Shown here: in pieces, positions 46,274 to 56,500 of the stretch | Numbering within the stretch: the stretch's first letter is position 1 | How the letters are laid out: the number at the start of each line of letters is the position of its first letter | Assembly: GCA_947646735.1 (NCBI GenBank) | Contig: CANTFK010000766.1 | Location: 1-64,000 of the forward strand | Length of the DNA stretch: 64,000 nucleotides | Reading direction: 5' to 3' | Origin: Peronospora farinosa | Taxonomy: Eukaryota > Oomycota > Peronosporomycetes > Peronosporales > Peronosporaceae | Position numbers and translations under genes: made by a program | Notes under the pieces: generated by a model | What the model saw: only the letters and a program-made list of their open reading frames with translations | Told to the model about the DNA's origin: nothing | The model's database searches: none

Positions 46274-47293
46274 CTAAAGCTCATCCTTCTCCGCTTCCAA
46301 GTTCTGCTTGTACTCCATCACGTCATTCAGCGTTTTCGCACTAGCTTTGGTAATCGCGTCATCTTCGCCGTATATCTTGACTGCAATCCTGTGCGCATGC
46401 TCCAGCAACTTTATCGCGTCGTCCACCTTCTTCTGGCGCATCTTGACACCAGCCAAAGCGTTCAAACTAAACGCGTACGTCAACGTTTCTTCGCCATCAC
46501 GCTGCAAGAAGATAGCACTCGCCATTTCGCCTGCTTTACGCGCCTCATCAATCTCTTTAATAGTCAAATGTGCCGTCGAAAGTTCCATATAGAGTTCTGC
46601 CATCCCTGTCGTAAGCCCATTGATCTTGTCCCCTTGAATCTCCACGGCGTCCTTGAGCACCTTCAAAGTTTGCTTCTTCTTGCCCAATTTCTTGTATCCT
46701 TCCGCGATTTTCAACGACGTTTCAATGTACGCTTCGTGAGTCACTCCAAGTCCCTCTTTAATATGTTTTCGGAGAGTTTTATACTTGCCAATAGCTTTAC
46801 TGTACTGCTTCTTGGCCATATGCGCATCAGCCAAGTTGCGTAATGATAGCCCAAGAGAGGGGTGACTGTCTCCGTAGATCTTCTCCACCATAGCGATTGA
46901 ATCTTCTAGCACCACAATAGCTTCGTCGTATTGTTTCGCTCGAATTAGGACCGACCCGTAGTCATTCAGAATCTGAGCATACAGAGATGCATCTTGAGAA
47001 AGGATCTCAGGGTCCGTAATGGCGTGACGATCTTCACCGAACACTCGTTTGTGCAACAGAGTGATAGCTCCACGTAGCTTTTCAATAGATTTCTTGAAAT
47101 TCTTCGCATCGTTGAGCTTCATTCCAGAATTCCGTAAACCTCGGACTTTTTGGATAACGGGGTCGTCATCTCGAGCAGTCGTGGCGGACGAGGGCTCCGG
47201 TTTCTTCTCTTCCTCATTTGCAGCGTATACAACGAGGGAAAAAGCGAGGGCGAGCAGAAATGCCCACAGGAATGTCACACGTAGCATGCGCAT
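46274..47293 (-). CDS. Secreted/ER-lumen TPR protein with C-terminal KDEL
   Basis: 339 residues, intronless. Residues 1-24 form a signal peptide (hydrophobic 6-22, cleavage near VYA/A). A short acidic/Pro segment (25-45) follows, then about six TPR-like helical repeats at 55-88, 103-140, 145-182, 187-222, 229-265 and 271-308. Their spacing of about 42 residues is like kinesin light chain. The last four residues are KDEL, the retrieval signal of soluble ER-lumen proteins, so the protein should act inside the ER, perhaps as a scaffold or chaperone partner; no catalytic motif is visible. The ATG at 47293 is used because the longer frame starts with TTG. The 3' end is only 15 bp from the LTR of element A. 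It is divergent from the gene at 47502. Confidence 0.88.
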   Translation of the reverse strand: MRMLRVTFLWAFLLALAFSLVVYAANEEEKKPEPSSATTARDDDPVIQKVRGLRNSGMKLNDAKNFKKSIEKLRGAITLLHKRVFGEDRHAITDPEILSQDASLYAQILNDYGSVLIRAKQYDEAIVVLEDSIAMVEKIYGDSHPSLGLSLRNLADAHMAKKQYSKAIGKYKTLRKHIKEGLGVTHEAYIETSLKIAEGYKKLGKKKQTLKVLKDAVEIQGDKINGLTTGMAELYMELSTAHLTIKEIDEARKAGEMASAIFLQRDGEETLTYAFSLNALAGVKMRQKKVDDAIKLLEHAHRIAVKIYGEDDAITKASAKTLNDVMEYKQNLEAEKDEL

Positions 47294-47501
47294 AATATCC
47301 ACAAAATGCAAGATTCGGATATGCCACGTAAGTGTAATTTAAACGGTTTTTTATTATTGGAGGGCTACATTTTGTTATGGGAAGCGTGAGATGGCCACAT
47401 TTCCAAATTTGTCCAATTTTAATTGGTCAGAATGGTTTTTAACCTTTTATGAGGAGAAAGAGGTCGTCGATACATCTAACGCTACCCTTTGTTTTTTTTC
47501 A

Positions 47502-48391
47502 ATGGGTAAGAGAAAGAGTCCGAAAAAGACATCGAGTTTAGGAGGTGCTGAAGCGACGAAAGTGACGTCAGATGATGAAAAGAAAAGTGTGATGAGGATT
47601 GCAAGACTATTTATGACAATGCAGAAGAAAGGTGTAGTTTGGAATAGACGAGAACGCGAGGGAATCAAGTTGATTGAAGGGTTCCAGTCGGCACTGTTGG
47701 CTCTTCGAGATGCTCAAACGGTAGCGCCCATTGCAGCTGATAGAGAAAAGGAGAAAGTGGAAGCAGTTGTACAGGATAAAGTGGTAAGTAATGTGGTACA
47801 TGATCCGTGGCTGACGGAGGACTTGTACCAAGAGATACAGAAGCTGTCGAGTGGGTTCGAGGAATTGTTGGAGGAAATGTGCACGCTGCAAGTCCAGGCG
47901 AGAGAGATCGGTACGTGACTCTCAACAATGAAGTGCAAAAGCAGCTGGGGAACTCATGTCGATCGTATTGATAGTGCTGGGAAGGAAGGATGACGTTGAC
48001 CAGCAAGTCGAAGCGACGCAATTGAGACCCGTAGACTACCTTCAGATGATGAGTCAGGAGCTGGCGACGTTTGAAGCAGAGTATCAGCACATCGTACGGT
48101 GGTTCAAGATGCTGCAAGATCTGCAGTCATTACTGATAGTGTTGCGGTTTGTTGATCTTTGCAGGAAGCGCTGCTGAGACTCATCTCGTTTGAGACTTCT
48201 ACGGACGAGCTGCGCACTCTCCTCATCTCGTGGAGTACCTCACCCTTCCTTCATCCAGATCAGACTCGTCACTTTCTTCAGGTATCGTTGAATCCCTATA
48301 TAGGTTTGCATCTTATCCGTCGTATTCGTTCCCTGACACGTATTTCTCCCAACCACAGCGTCACTTGCTTTCCAACCAACTGCACACATAA
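47502..48391 (+). CDS. Unknown coiled-coil protein, four exons
   Basis: Proposed exons 47502-47910, 47975-48093, 48165-48281 and 48359-48391, joined in frame to 225 residues. Introns are 64, 71 and 77 nt with donors GTACGTG, GTACGG and GTATCG, acceptors TTGATAG, TTTGCAG and CCACAG, and branch-like CTGAT and CTGAC motifs in the last two. The basic start MGKRKSPKK may be nuclear or nucleolar. A conserved-looking segment (RREREGIKLIEGFQSALLALRD) and Glu/Leu-rich helices (DLYQEIQKLSSGFEELLEEM) follow. The open frame extends upstream to an ATG at 47391, but those 37 codons look like untranslated leader. I do not recognise the family. The first intron is the least certain. It is convergent with the gene at 48613-49048. 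Confidence 0.65.
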
Positions 48392-48612
48392 TCGACAAGG
48401 AGACCAACGCAACAATAGACACTTATTTCCAGATACTATAACGCATTTGCCATACTCTTAGCTATTACAGCTTAACGGTATCTTTCACCTCACTTAGTCG
48501 TGACAAACTGCTCGCATAAATCGTTTACATCTTCTAAACACAAACTCGACACGAAATCTCTCTGAGTCTGCAGCATCACACAATCACAACAAGGTACGAA
48601 ACGTCATACTCT

Positions 48613-49048
48613 CTACGTTAGTCTCCTCTCCCCCCCCCCCTCTCCTTTTCTTAGTAAGTCACGCATCACCTTTTCAAGCTGTTGCTGGATCTTCGCCGCC
48701 TCCTGGGACGAGAAATACGGCGCCAGAAACTTCTCCAGCGCATCCTCTAGCGAGTCCAATGGATTGATATCGCAATCACATCCTGCAGGGATGAAGATAC
48801 CCGAGCTTCTAGGCGTCGTCGTCTCCTCGTCGTACTGCAAGTGTCAGTTATACAATTTCACACGAAATTGCATCAGTTGGTTACGAAGGCTACAGTAACC
48901 CTTCGAACGCCGCAATTGCAAGCAGCAAACTGCTCGAAACATTGCCAAGACAGTTACGTACCATGCTATTCCATTGCACGCGGCAGTGCGTCTTCTTGCG
49001 CACCACTGGGTAACGTTCCAGCATGCGACGGAACTCGCTCTCGTCCAT
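48613..49048 (-). CDS. Unknown small protein, two exons
   Basis: Exon 1 is 48962-49048 and exon 2 is 48613-48834, with a 127-nt intron (donor GTACGT, branch CTGAC, acceptor ACTTGCAG) in phase 0. The 102-residue product begins MDESEFRRMLERYPVVRKK and ends in an amphipathic helix (EKFLAPYFSSQEAAKIQQQL) and a Gly/Arg tail. A GDCD-like acidic patch (CDCDIN) lies in the middle. No known domain is recognised. It is divergent from hisG with 142 bp between start codons, so the two genes probably share a promoter region. A C run on the plus strand (48631-48641) encodes the Gly-rich tail. Confidence 0.65.
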
Positions 49049-49170
49049 ATTCCTAGAAAATGCTCGTGGTTAGTATACAGGGTACACTCTTGATAGCAAA
49101 CCACAGCACCGAAACGTAACCTATTTGGCGGAGGGGTTACACGTACATCATCATCATCAATTGTCAACTG

Positions 49171-49184
49171 CCATTCATTTTTCG
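49171..49184 (+). promoter_or_regulatory. Inr-like element before hisG
   Basis: CCATTCATTTTTCG lies 7-20 bp before the hisG ATG. It fits the oomycete initiator plus flanking T-rich pattern. If it is the start site, the hisG leader is very short and the upstream in-frame codons (from 49125) are not translated. Confidence 0.4.
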
Positions 49185-49190
49185 ACCATA

Positions 49191-50078
49191 ATGTCAGCTA
49201 CGACTTCGTCTCAGACCGATGAGCGGCTACTATTTGCTGTGCCCAAGAAGGGGCGTCTACATGACAAAATCCTTAAGCTACTACAGGGTGCGGGGCTGGA
49301 CTACTACCGCCCGAATCGCGTAGACATTGCACTTTGCTTAAGTCTTCCAGTCACGCTCGTCTTTCTACCAGCGTCTGATATTGCCACGTACGTAGGGGAA
49401 GGAAACTTGGACCTTGGTATTACTGGTCAAGACATCATTGCAGAGAGCCGGACTAAGGTGGATGAACTTATGCAGCTGGGCTTTGGATGCTGCTCTCTTG
49501 GTGTCCAAACGCCGGTACAGGACGCCATCGCGTCACCAGAGCTACTGGCGGGCAAACGTATCGTCACGTCGTTTCCAGAGGTGACGCGGGCCTATTTTAA
49601 AAGGTTTGAGACGGAGACTACAGGCCCTACTAAAATCAAGTATGTATCTGGCTCGGTCGAGGCGGCATGCTCACTCGGATTGGCGGACGGTATCGTGGAC
49701 TTGGTGGAAACGGGGACGACTATGAAAGCCGCTGGACTGGAACTCATTTCGACAATTATGACCACGGAAGCGGTGCTGATTGCTAATCCACATTCGAAGC
49801 AAAAGAAGCTGCTGCACAAAGTGCACCAGCGCATTCTGGGCTACATCACAGCCACCAAGTACAGGATGGTGTCGTACAATGTGGACAAGGAAAAGTTTGA
49901 GGAAGCGTTAAAGATTACACCAGGACGATGTTCTCCTACGGTGAACGGACTGGTAGGTGGAGGCTACGCTGTGTCTGCTATGGTGGAGGTCAAAGACGTG
50001 TCCGACGTCATGGACCAGCTCCATGACGTCGGTGCCACGGACATCATGATCTTTAACATTGAGAACTGTCGTGCTTAG
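49191..50078 (+). CDS. hisG: ATP phosphoribosyltransferase (histidine biosynthesis, first step)
   Basis: 295 residues, intronless. The enzyme joins ATP and PRPP to phosphoribosyl-ATP, the committed and His-inhibited step of histidine synthesis. Visible: N-terminal PKKGRLHDKI (18-27), the ATP-side GNLDLGITGQD (71-81), and the PRPP-binding signature GIVDLVETGTTMKAAG (167-182). A C-terminal ACT-like regulatory domain (about 205-293, CSPTVNGLVGGGYAVSAMVE, IMIFNIENC) marks the long, self-sufficient form that does not need HisZ. The start MSATTSSQ is preferred over the upstream in-frame codons, which encode a His-rich stretch overlapping the Inr-like site. It is the only metabolic housekeeping gene of the window. 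Confidence 0.96.
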   Translation: MSATTSSQTDERLLFAVPKKGRLHDKILKLLQGAGLDYYRPNRVDIALCLSLPVTLVFLPASDIATYVGEGNLDLGITGQDIIAESRTKVDELMQLGFGCCSLGVQTPVQDAIASPELLAGKRIVTSFPEVTRAYFKRFETETTGPTKIKYVSGSVEAACSLGLADGIVDLVETGTTMKAAGLELISTIMTTEAVLIANPHSKQKKLLHKVHQRILGYITATKYRMVSYNVDKEKFEEALKITPGRCSPTVNGLVGGGYAVSAMVEVKDVSDVMDQLHDVGATDIMIFNIENCRA

Positions 50079-51780
50079 ATGATCGACTTTTGGTCTGGTA
50101 GTATAGATTATTCAACAGCAGTTGTTGTGATGGTCAAATACAGCATTATAGCTGACTACATTATCATCGGATAATGTCACCTACTATGACCTAGAAATTA
50201 ACGCGTGATGTCGGCAGGAATGACACTTACGACCACCTGAAGGTAGTATTCTCGTGGTAGGATGCAATATCGTCGAATTACTGGCAGAGCATTAAACGGA
50301 TCTAGGCTATTGCAAGGAAACAATAAGAACTTTAGCTGCGGATTCTCGGTGTCCATTCGCGAACCAACGCGTTTATAACCGCCACGACAAAAGTCCGTCT
50401 TTCACGGTGTTCATCAGTTTGCTAGTTGCGATGTTGTCAAGTTGTCTCGACCACCTGTTCCGCAAATCTTGCACATTTGAGCTTTTGAGATTATCTAGAT
50501 GGCTGATCCACCGACGCGGACTTCGTTTTGTCGCGATGGTTTGCCACCGTCAGCTGCTTTTACCGGTTGTTGCGATGGCGAACAATGTTTTCTAGGAGTA
50601 GTCATTTATTGTTGTTGCTTCAGGCGCTGTTGTCAATGTAATGGGTCACACGACAAATAGATAATTATCCAACATTACAGATAACCGTTTATAATACATA
50701 AAATGCATCTTGCATACTGCCATCTAATGAAGGATTTGGCATATTATAAGCTATTATTTATAGTGGTTAGTCTATTGCAGGGTACTTATATGAGGTTTAT
50801 TCTCGTAAGTCATCGAGTCAAAGCCATTATAGGGCTTGTTGTCTAGTGCACCTTGTGCGTTTGATTATCGGAACTTTAATCTGTAAAGCTCGATAAACTG
50901 TAAAGCTTGCTTTCCCTCCAACTGATTCCCAATTGATTAAGTTCAGCATTGGCTCGAGTAAACCGAGAAAAGTGCTCCTGCCTTACCAATAAGTACACAG
51001 ACTATATATAAAAGTTGCACGGAAACGGTGTACTTTCTTCGGTAGTCGGTTGTGCGGGCGCCACTGGAGAGGTGGGGTCACATCATGAAATTTGAGACTA
51101 CCACTCCAACACAGATCGAAGAATTAAATGGCGATTAGCGCCGCGATGCCCATGTGTCGAGCTCATAAATATGAAACATGGTAAGTGTGTTGCACCTTCT
51201 TACGCCCAGCACTCAAAATACCTCGTCATTTATATTGTGTTAAACCCAATAGATGAACACAAGCAGGTCACTGTGCTCATCGAGGATTCTGCGGATGGTC
51301 TTGTTAAGACCTACCTGTCCGCATGGAATGATGCGCTTACCTAAGCGATCTAAAAGTGGAACAGGAGGACATAAACCTGCAATAGGCTCATATCCACTCG
51401 CGATCCTATCATCCTCAGAGACGACACGAGGTCTGACGTCTGAAGCAATGAACATCTCCTTTGTAGAGAGAGAGCGACCTCGCTCTTCAGCATACAAGCG
51501 ATTATAAATTCTGATCGCTGTTAAAAGATATGTTACTACGCTTATGAGTGTATTGCCCTTTTGTTACACAACAAGTCTGCCAAGAAAGTTTAAAGACGCG
51601 GGTTGCACCAACATAATAAGCCATGAAACTTGTCGGGGTCAGTGAGAGCGGAGCGCTTTAATAATCATGTAACGCCGTATAAGTATGCGAGACGAAAGTT
51701 TTTTTCAACACACAGTCATTTTTTGACGCTCGTAGTGATGAGGTAATCCAAATTACCTTCAAAATTAATGTAACAAAAGA
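50079..51780. other. Intergenic region between hisG and element B
   Basis: 1.7 kb, AT-rich with short ORFs only. A 62-codon frame at 50407 and an 85-codon minus frame at 51240-51497 have no recognisable motif. No tRNA, repeat or transposon feature was found by eye. Confidence 0.6.
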
Positions 51781-52377
51781 TGTAACAGGGCATATAGTTA
51801 CACGCAAACATTAAGTAATATACTTAATGTAAGGTCTAAAAGTATCCATGATTACTTTTGACCTGTCACTTGGGTGCGATACACAAATGTGATCCACCCT
51901 CGTGAATGTGATATCCATTTATGGATTCACATGGGAAGAGATGACGCTAGTTGAAGCTAGGCATCGCGACGTTCAGAAGGACGTCAGTCGCAAGTTTAAA
52001 TCTAGATTTAAGTTCATGCGACAGGATACACTTCTAAAGAGTCGCGTATCCAATCTATATACATATATAGCCAATCAGTAGTTAAGTATATATTTAGTTA
52101 TAATTAATTAAATATAGCTCAGTCTTGAATTTACTTAAACAAACGCACCACGCACGAAAAGTTGAAAGACTTCTGCGTGACGTCGGTGCTTTAGTGTTAA
52201 GAAGCTCGTTGCACTCTCGCTTAAGCGAGAGGCAACTGGTGGTACGACTGCTTAAGCAGTCGACCAATAACAAAACCACCCTCGCACGCGAAGGTAAGAC
52301 GGTCTAACCGCTTCCTCGCTTGTGCTGAAGGTGTGTGCTAGTAGCACGAGGCAACTTCGTAGAAGTGCCCGTCTACA
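51781..52377 (+). repeat. 5' LTR of element B
   Basis: 597 bp, TGTAACAGGG ... GTCTACA. It is followed two bases later by a TGG-starting primer-binding site (52380-52392). Confidence 0.88.
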
Positions 52378-52379
52378 CT

Positions 52380-52392
52380 TGGTAGCACTAGT
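52380..52392 (+). other. Primer-binding site of element B
   Basis: TGGTAGCACTAGT directly after the 5' LTR. TGG pairs with the CCA end of a tRNA primer; element A has TGGTAGCAGTAAT at the same place. The tRNA cannot be named from this alone. Confidence 0.6.
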
Positions 52393-52508
52393 AGTCCTTC
52401 CCACGACCCCTTTCTCTGAGCGTGCGTGTGGTTAAGATGGTCGGTCCTAATATGGACTGGAGTGACTTCCCTCACCTCTCCCAACATCATAGGAAGTTGA
52501 TAGAGCAT

Positions 52509-52740
52509 ATGGCGCAGGGACTTGGTGGTCAATCTCTTGCATTGTCCTCCTGAGCAACATGTTGCTCAGTTGGAGCAATTCGAGGCGTTTGTGCTCGGAA
52601 AGCGTAGAAACGCGTCCGAGGTAAAAAGCCAAGCCACCTCTGAGTCCATCACTAAGACTCAGGATGAGCTTAGGCTTGAGCGAACACGTAATGAGGCGCT
52701 CAACAGAACTGTTGAGACGCTCTCTGCCCAGCCTGCTTAA
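52509..52740 (+). pseudogene. Small coiled-coil ORF upstream of gag, element B
   Basis: Homologue of the A ORF at 45299-45541, frameshifted early (near 52530) but open from 52522 to the same TAA at 52738-52740. It is again 15 bases before the gag ATG and in the gag frame. Confidence 0.6.
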
Positions 52741-52755
52741 CCGAGGCCCAATCGG

Positions 52756-53511
52756 ATGGACCCTCCGAAGTTCGATGGAACTAGCCCTCACACGATTGTT
52801 CACTGGCTATTAGCAGTGGAGCAATGTGGAGTGGCGCAGCTCATCGAAGACGACACCAGAATGGTTTCGTACGCCATGTCCAACTTGCGTGGCAAAGCGT
52901 CAGAGTGCGCATACTCTGCGCTGATGGCAAATGCTGATGCGTTTCCATCATGGGCGATCTTTAAGTCAAAGATTCGCGCCATGTATCATCCGCCTAACAA
53001 GGAAGTGTTGCTTATGGCGCGCTTCTTTGGAGCACGACAGGCGAAACGCTCTCTGCAAGAATTTGTGCAGGAGATGCGCTCGCTGTCGGCGTCCATTAAT
53101 GCGGGTCTGATACCGGAACACAGTAAGGTGCCTACATTCATGAATGGAATACGGCACGACTCATCGCGTCAGGTCCTTTTCAGAAAGGTGCCAGCGACGA
53201 TGGAAGAGGCAATTGACATTGCCTTAGTTGAGGAGCAATCCTACAACAGCGCCTCGGCGACAGCCTATTACAGGCCGTCGACCGAGAAGTCTGATGCCAC
53301 TCCTATGGAGTTAGGCAATGCAGATGTGATCTGCTACAAGTGCGGCAAACGCGGCCATATGATGGCTCGCTGCTATGCCAAAGTAGCTGCTGGTGCTAAG
53401 GCAGCCAGCAAAAGGTCTCCCAACCCCAAGGGAGGTGCGAAAAACCAGCGTGCACGACGCACGGGTTCAGCACCTGCCCAAGATGGTTCGGGAAATGCGG
53501 GAGCGCAGTAG
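52756..53511 (+). CDS. Gag of element B
   Basis: Intact 251-codon gag with the CCHC knuckle, nearly identical to the gag of A (changes only around VEEQSYNSAS and the nearby EKSDATP). The stop is 50 bp before the first codon of the protease frame. Confidence 0.9.
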   Translation: MDPPKFDGTSPHTIVHWLLAVEQCGVAQLIEDDTRMVSYAMSNLRGKASECAYSALMANADAFPSWAIFKSKIRAMYHPPNKEVLLMARFFGARQAKRSLQEFVQEMRSLSASINAGLIPEHSKVPTFMNGIRHDSSRQVLFRKVPATMEEAIDIALVEEQSYNSASATAYYRPSTEKSDATPMELGNADVICYKCGKRGHMMARCYAKVAAGAKAASKRSPNPKGGAKNQRARRTGSAPAQDGSGNAGAQ

Positions 53512-53561
53512 GGGCGGGATGCCCTACTGTCGCGGACTCTGAAGCTACCCCTAAGTTCAGA

Positions 53562-56500
53562 GTGATAGAACAAATGGGTAACATAGTCCCTGAGGTTCCG
53601 AAAGGTCGGACCTCAACCCTTTTGGTTTATAGCGCTCGAGTACGAGGCTATGACCAAGTGATGACCCTTCTCGTGGATTCGGGTGCATCACAAAACTTTG
53701 TGAAACTCGCGGCTATGAAAAGGAGACCGGCGAGTTATGAGTCGCTTTGCCAGGATGGCAAGCGAGGAGGCGATCGTTCGTTTAGCGAACAGCGCGCTCG
53801 TTAAATCGGAGGGAGTTCAAGTTGAACTCGCTTTCAGTTTCAGTGACTTCTCCTGTAAAGAGAAGTTCACAGTGCTAGGTATGGAGAGTCCGTATGACCT
53901 CATCCTAGGCATGCCTTTGTTGGCTAAACACCAACCATGGATAGACTGGCGTACACGCACAGTCGCTAGCTCTACGCAAGACACCGGAAAGGATGTGCTC
54001 TTGCGAGAGGCTTATGTGACTGATGATTTGTCCAACACAGTCGAGGGTGCGATGACGATATGTCAATCGGCACCAGGAACTACCCAGCTCGAAAGGAGTG
54101 GTGAAGTTGGAAGTGCACTGGCGGAAAGCCAGGTGACACATATTCCTACCCAGGTCGAAAAGACTGGTGTAGTGAATGGGGCGATGAGAGATAGTCATGC
54201 GTACAATAGTCCTGCACAGAGCCGAGAGCCTGTGGCAGTTGATGGTGGGCTGACAGCAAGTCAAGCGCCACAAGAACCGGTACAGAGCCAAGAGCCTGGT
54301 GCGGTTGGAAGGAGTGCGTTAGCTGAGATAGCAACGACACCTTCTTCCACTTCAAAGGTCGTGGTGACTCGAAGAACGAGCACCAGACGTATTAAGACGA
54401 TCAAGGGCACGTCGAAACGAGTGACCCTTGGATCAGTGTCGGTCCAAGAGGACGGACCTACGAACGAGTTGTTCAAAGCCGTCGAAGACAAAATGCCGGA
54501 GGCATCCTCAGTTGAGGTGCTCCAACTTGTCTTGGCATCTGCCGAGGAGATAGTAAGTTTCTCGGAGATGAAGTGGGATCTGTTCCTGTCCGAACTAAAG
54601 GAAGGAAAGATCCACGAGATAGTTGCACCAGTTCCAGAAGAGAACTTGGTGGACTGTTGCTCGTCATCCACAATGGACGAGAGCATCTTGGAGACCGACA
54701 AAAAGAAACGGTTCGCTGCTCAAGGCTGGGAAGCCTTGAGGGACAGCCCGTTCTATGATGTTCTGTGGAAACATCGTAATGTGTTTCCAGCAGAAGTGCC
54801 GAGCCGCCTACCGGCCGATAGGGGCATCAGGCACGAAATTGACCTGGAGCCTGGCACCAAGTATTGTGTAACCAGGCAATGGCCGTTGCCGAAGGAACAA
54901 GTCGATTACATCGATGAGTTCTTCGAAAAGCGAGCTAAGGCGGGACATGTACGTGAGAGCAAGTCGCCTCACTGCAGCCCGACCTTCTGTGAACAGGTGG
55001 ATGGCGCGTGGTTCATGCTTACAATAAGCTGAACACGGCCACCATTCCGGCTCAAACGCCGATCCCGCGGAAAGATGTTTTGTTGAATTCCATGGGAAAG
55101 TCAACTATCTTTTCCGCGCTGGATCTGAAGGATGGCTACTATCAGGTTTTCATGAGAGATACCGATGTAGACAAAACGGCAGTAAGCACCCCAAGCGGTA
55201 TGCTGTGGGAGTGGCTTGTGATGCCACAAGGATTGAAAAATGCTCCGGCAACATTCAACCGAGTGGTGGCTCACGTAATGCGTCAGCACCGTGCCTACGC
55301 GCTCCATTACTTTGACGATGTATTCGTGCATAGTAGGGCGGCCGACGGTCTGAGCGCGATAGAGTCGCACAAGCGTCATTTAGACGCTGTGTTGCAGACT
55401 CTGGGTGACGCCCAAGTATACGTGAACTTGCAAAAGTGCGTAATAGGGGTCCCCGAGATACCTGTACTGGGCTGCATCGTAGGTGGACTTGGTGTAAGAG
55501 CAGACCCAGAAAAGGTAAAGGCTGTAAAGGAATGGCCAGTCTCACGTCATGTGAAGGATCTGCGCCAATTCCTTGGGCTCGCTAATTACTTGCATAAGTA
55601 CAGCAAGAATTATGCGGAGCAGACTAAGCCATTGTCTGACCTTTAAAAAAGGATACACAATGGACTTGTTCAAAAAAGCAAGTAGATGCGTTCACTTCAG
55701 TGAAGCAATCTCTTGTAGAGGCACCGGTATTGGCATTGCCAGACGCGGATAAGCTCTTAAGCGTCGTCTGCGATGCAAGCAATTTTGCAATCGGCAGCGC
55801 GCTCATGCAAAAGGATGACAACGGCGTTGACCGTGTCATTTCGTATCAGTCTCGGCTTTTGAAAGCTGCCGAGCTGAATTACCCTGTGCATGACAAGGAG
55901 CTACTTTCAATTAAGTATGCTCGTGTAAAGTTTCGGGTGGCACCGAACCTTTTGTAGTTTATACGGATCATGCGTCACAGCGGACCTTTATAAACTCACC
56001 GCACCTCTCGCCGAGAATGGCGAGATGGCTAACATTCTTCTCTGAATTTAATTTCAAAGTTGAATATAAGCCGGGTAAGTCGAATGTCTTGGCTGACGCG
56101 TTATCGCGCAGACCAGGCTTCGAGGCAAGACACCAGGCAAGTGTGTCTCGTGCGAAAGCACAAGTTTAGTCGTCAACATTGGCAGCCATGAAGGCCTACC
56201 ATGTGACGATCTCAATGGCCTCCGATATAAAGGAGTGTTACAGTCAGGACGAACATTGTCGCCTGCTGTTGGATCATGTTGGTGGACGAAAGGTTACCCT
56301 TCCGTCGCACCTCAAAGCGAAACTAAATCGCTTTAGTTACAGTGATGGCCTGTTATGGCATCAACTGTCACCCTGTGATCCCTTGAGAATTTATGTCCCT
56401 CATGACACAGATCTCAAGCTAATGATACTTCACGAGTGCCATGATGCGCCATCTAGTGGGCATCTGGGTCGTGAAAAGACATTCTTACGAGTGTCAGAGG

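Noticed and set aside
49125..49190. Longer HisG with a His-rich N-terminal extension
   Set aside because: It overlaps the Inr-like site and lacks similarity to HisG N termini; the ATG at 49191 fits the usual length.
51240..51507. Overlapping short ORFs on both strands right of hisG
   Set aside because: No motif, no good start context, no splice-joined extension; likely chance frames.
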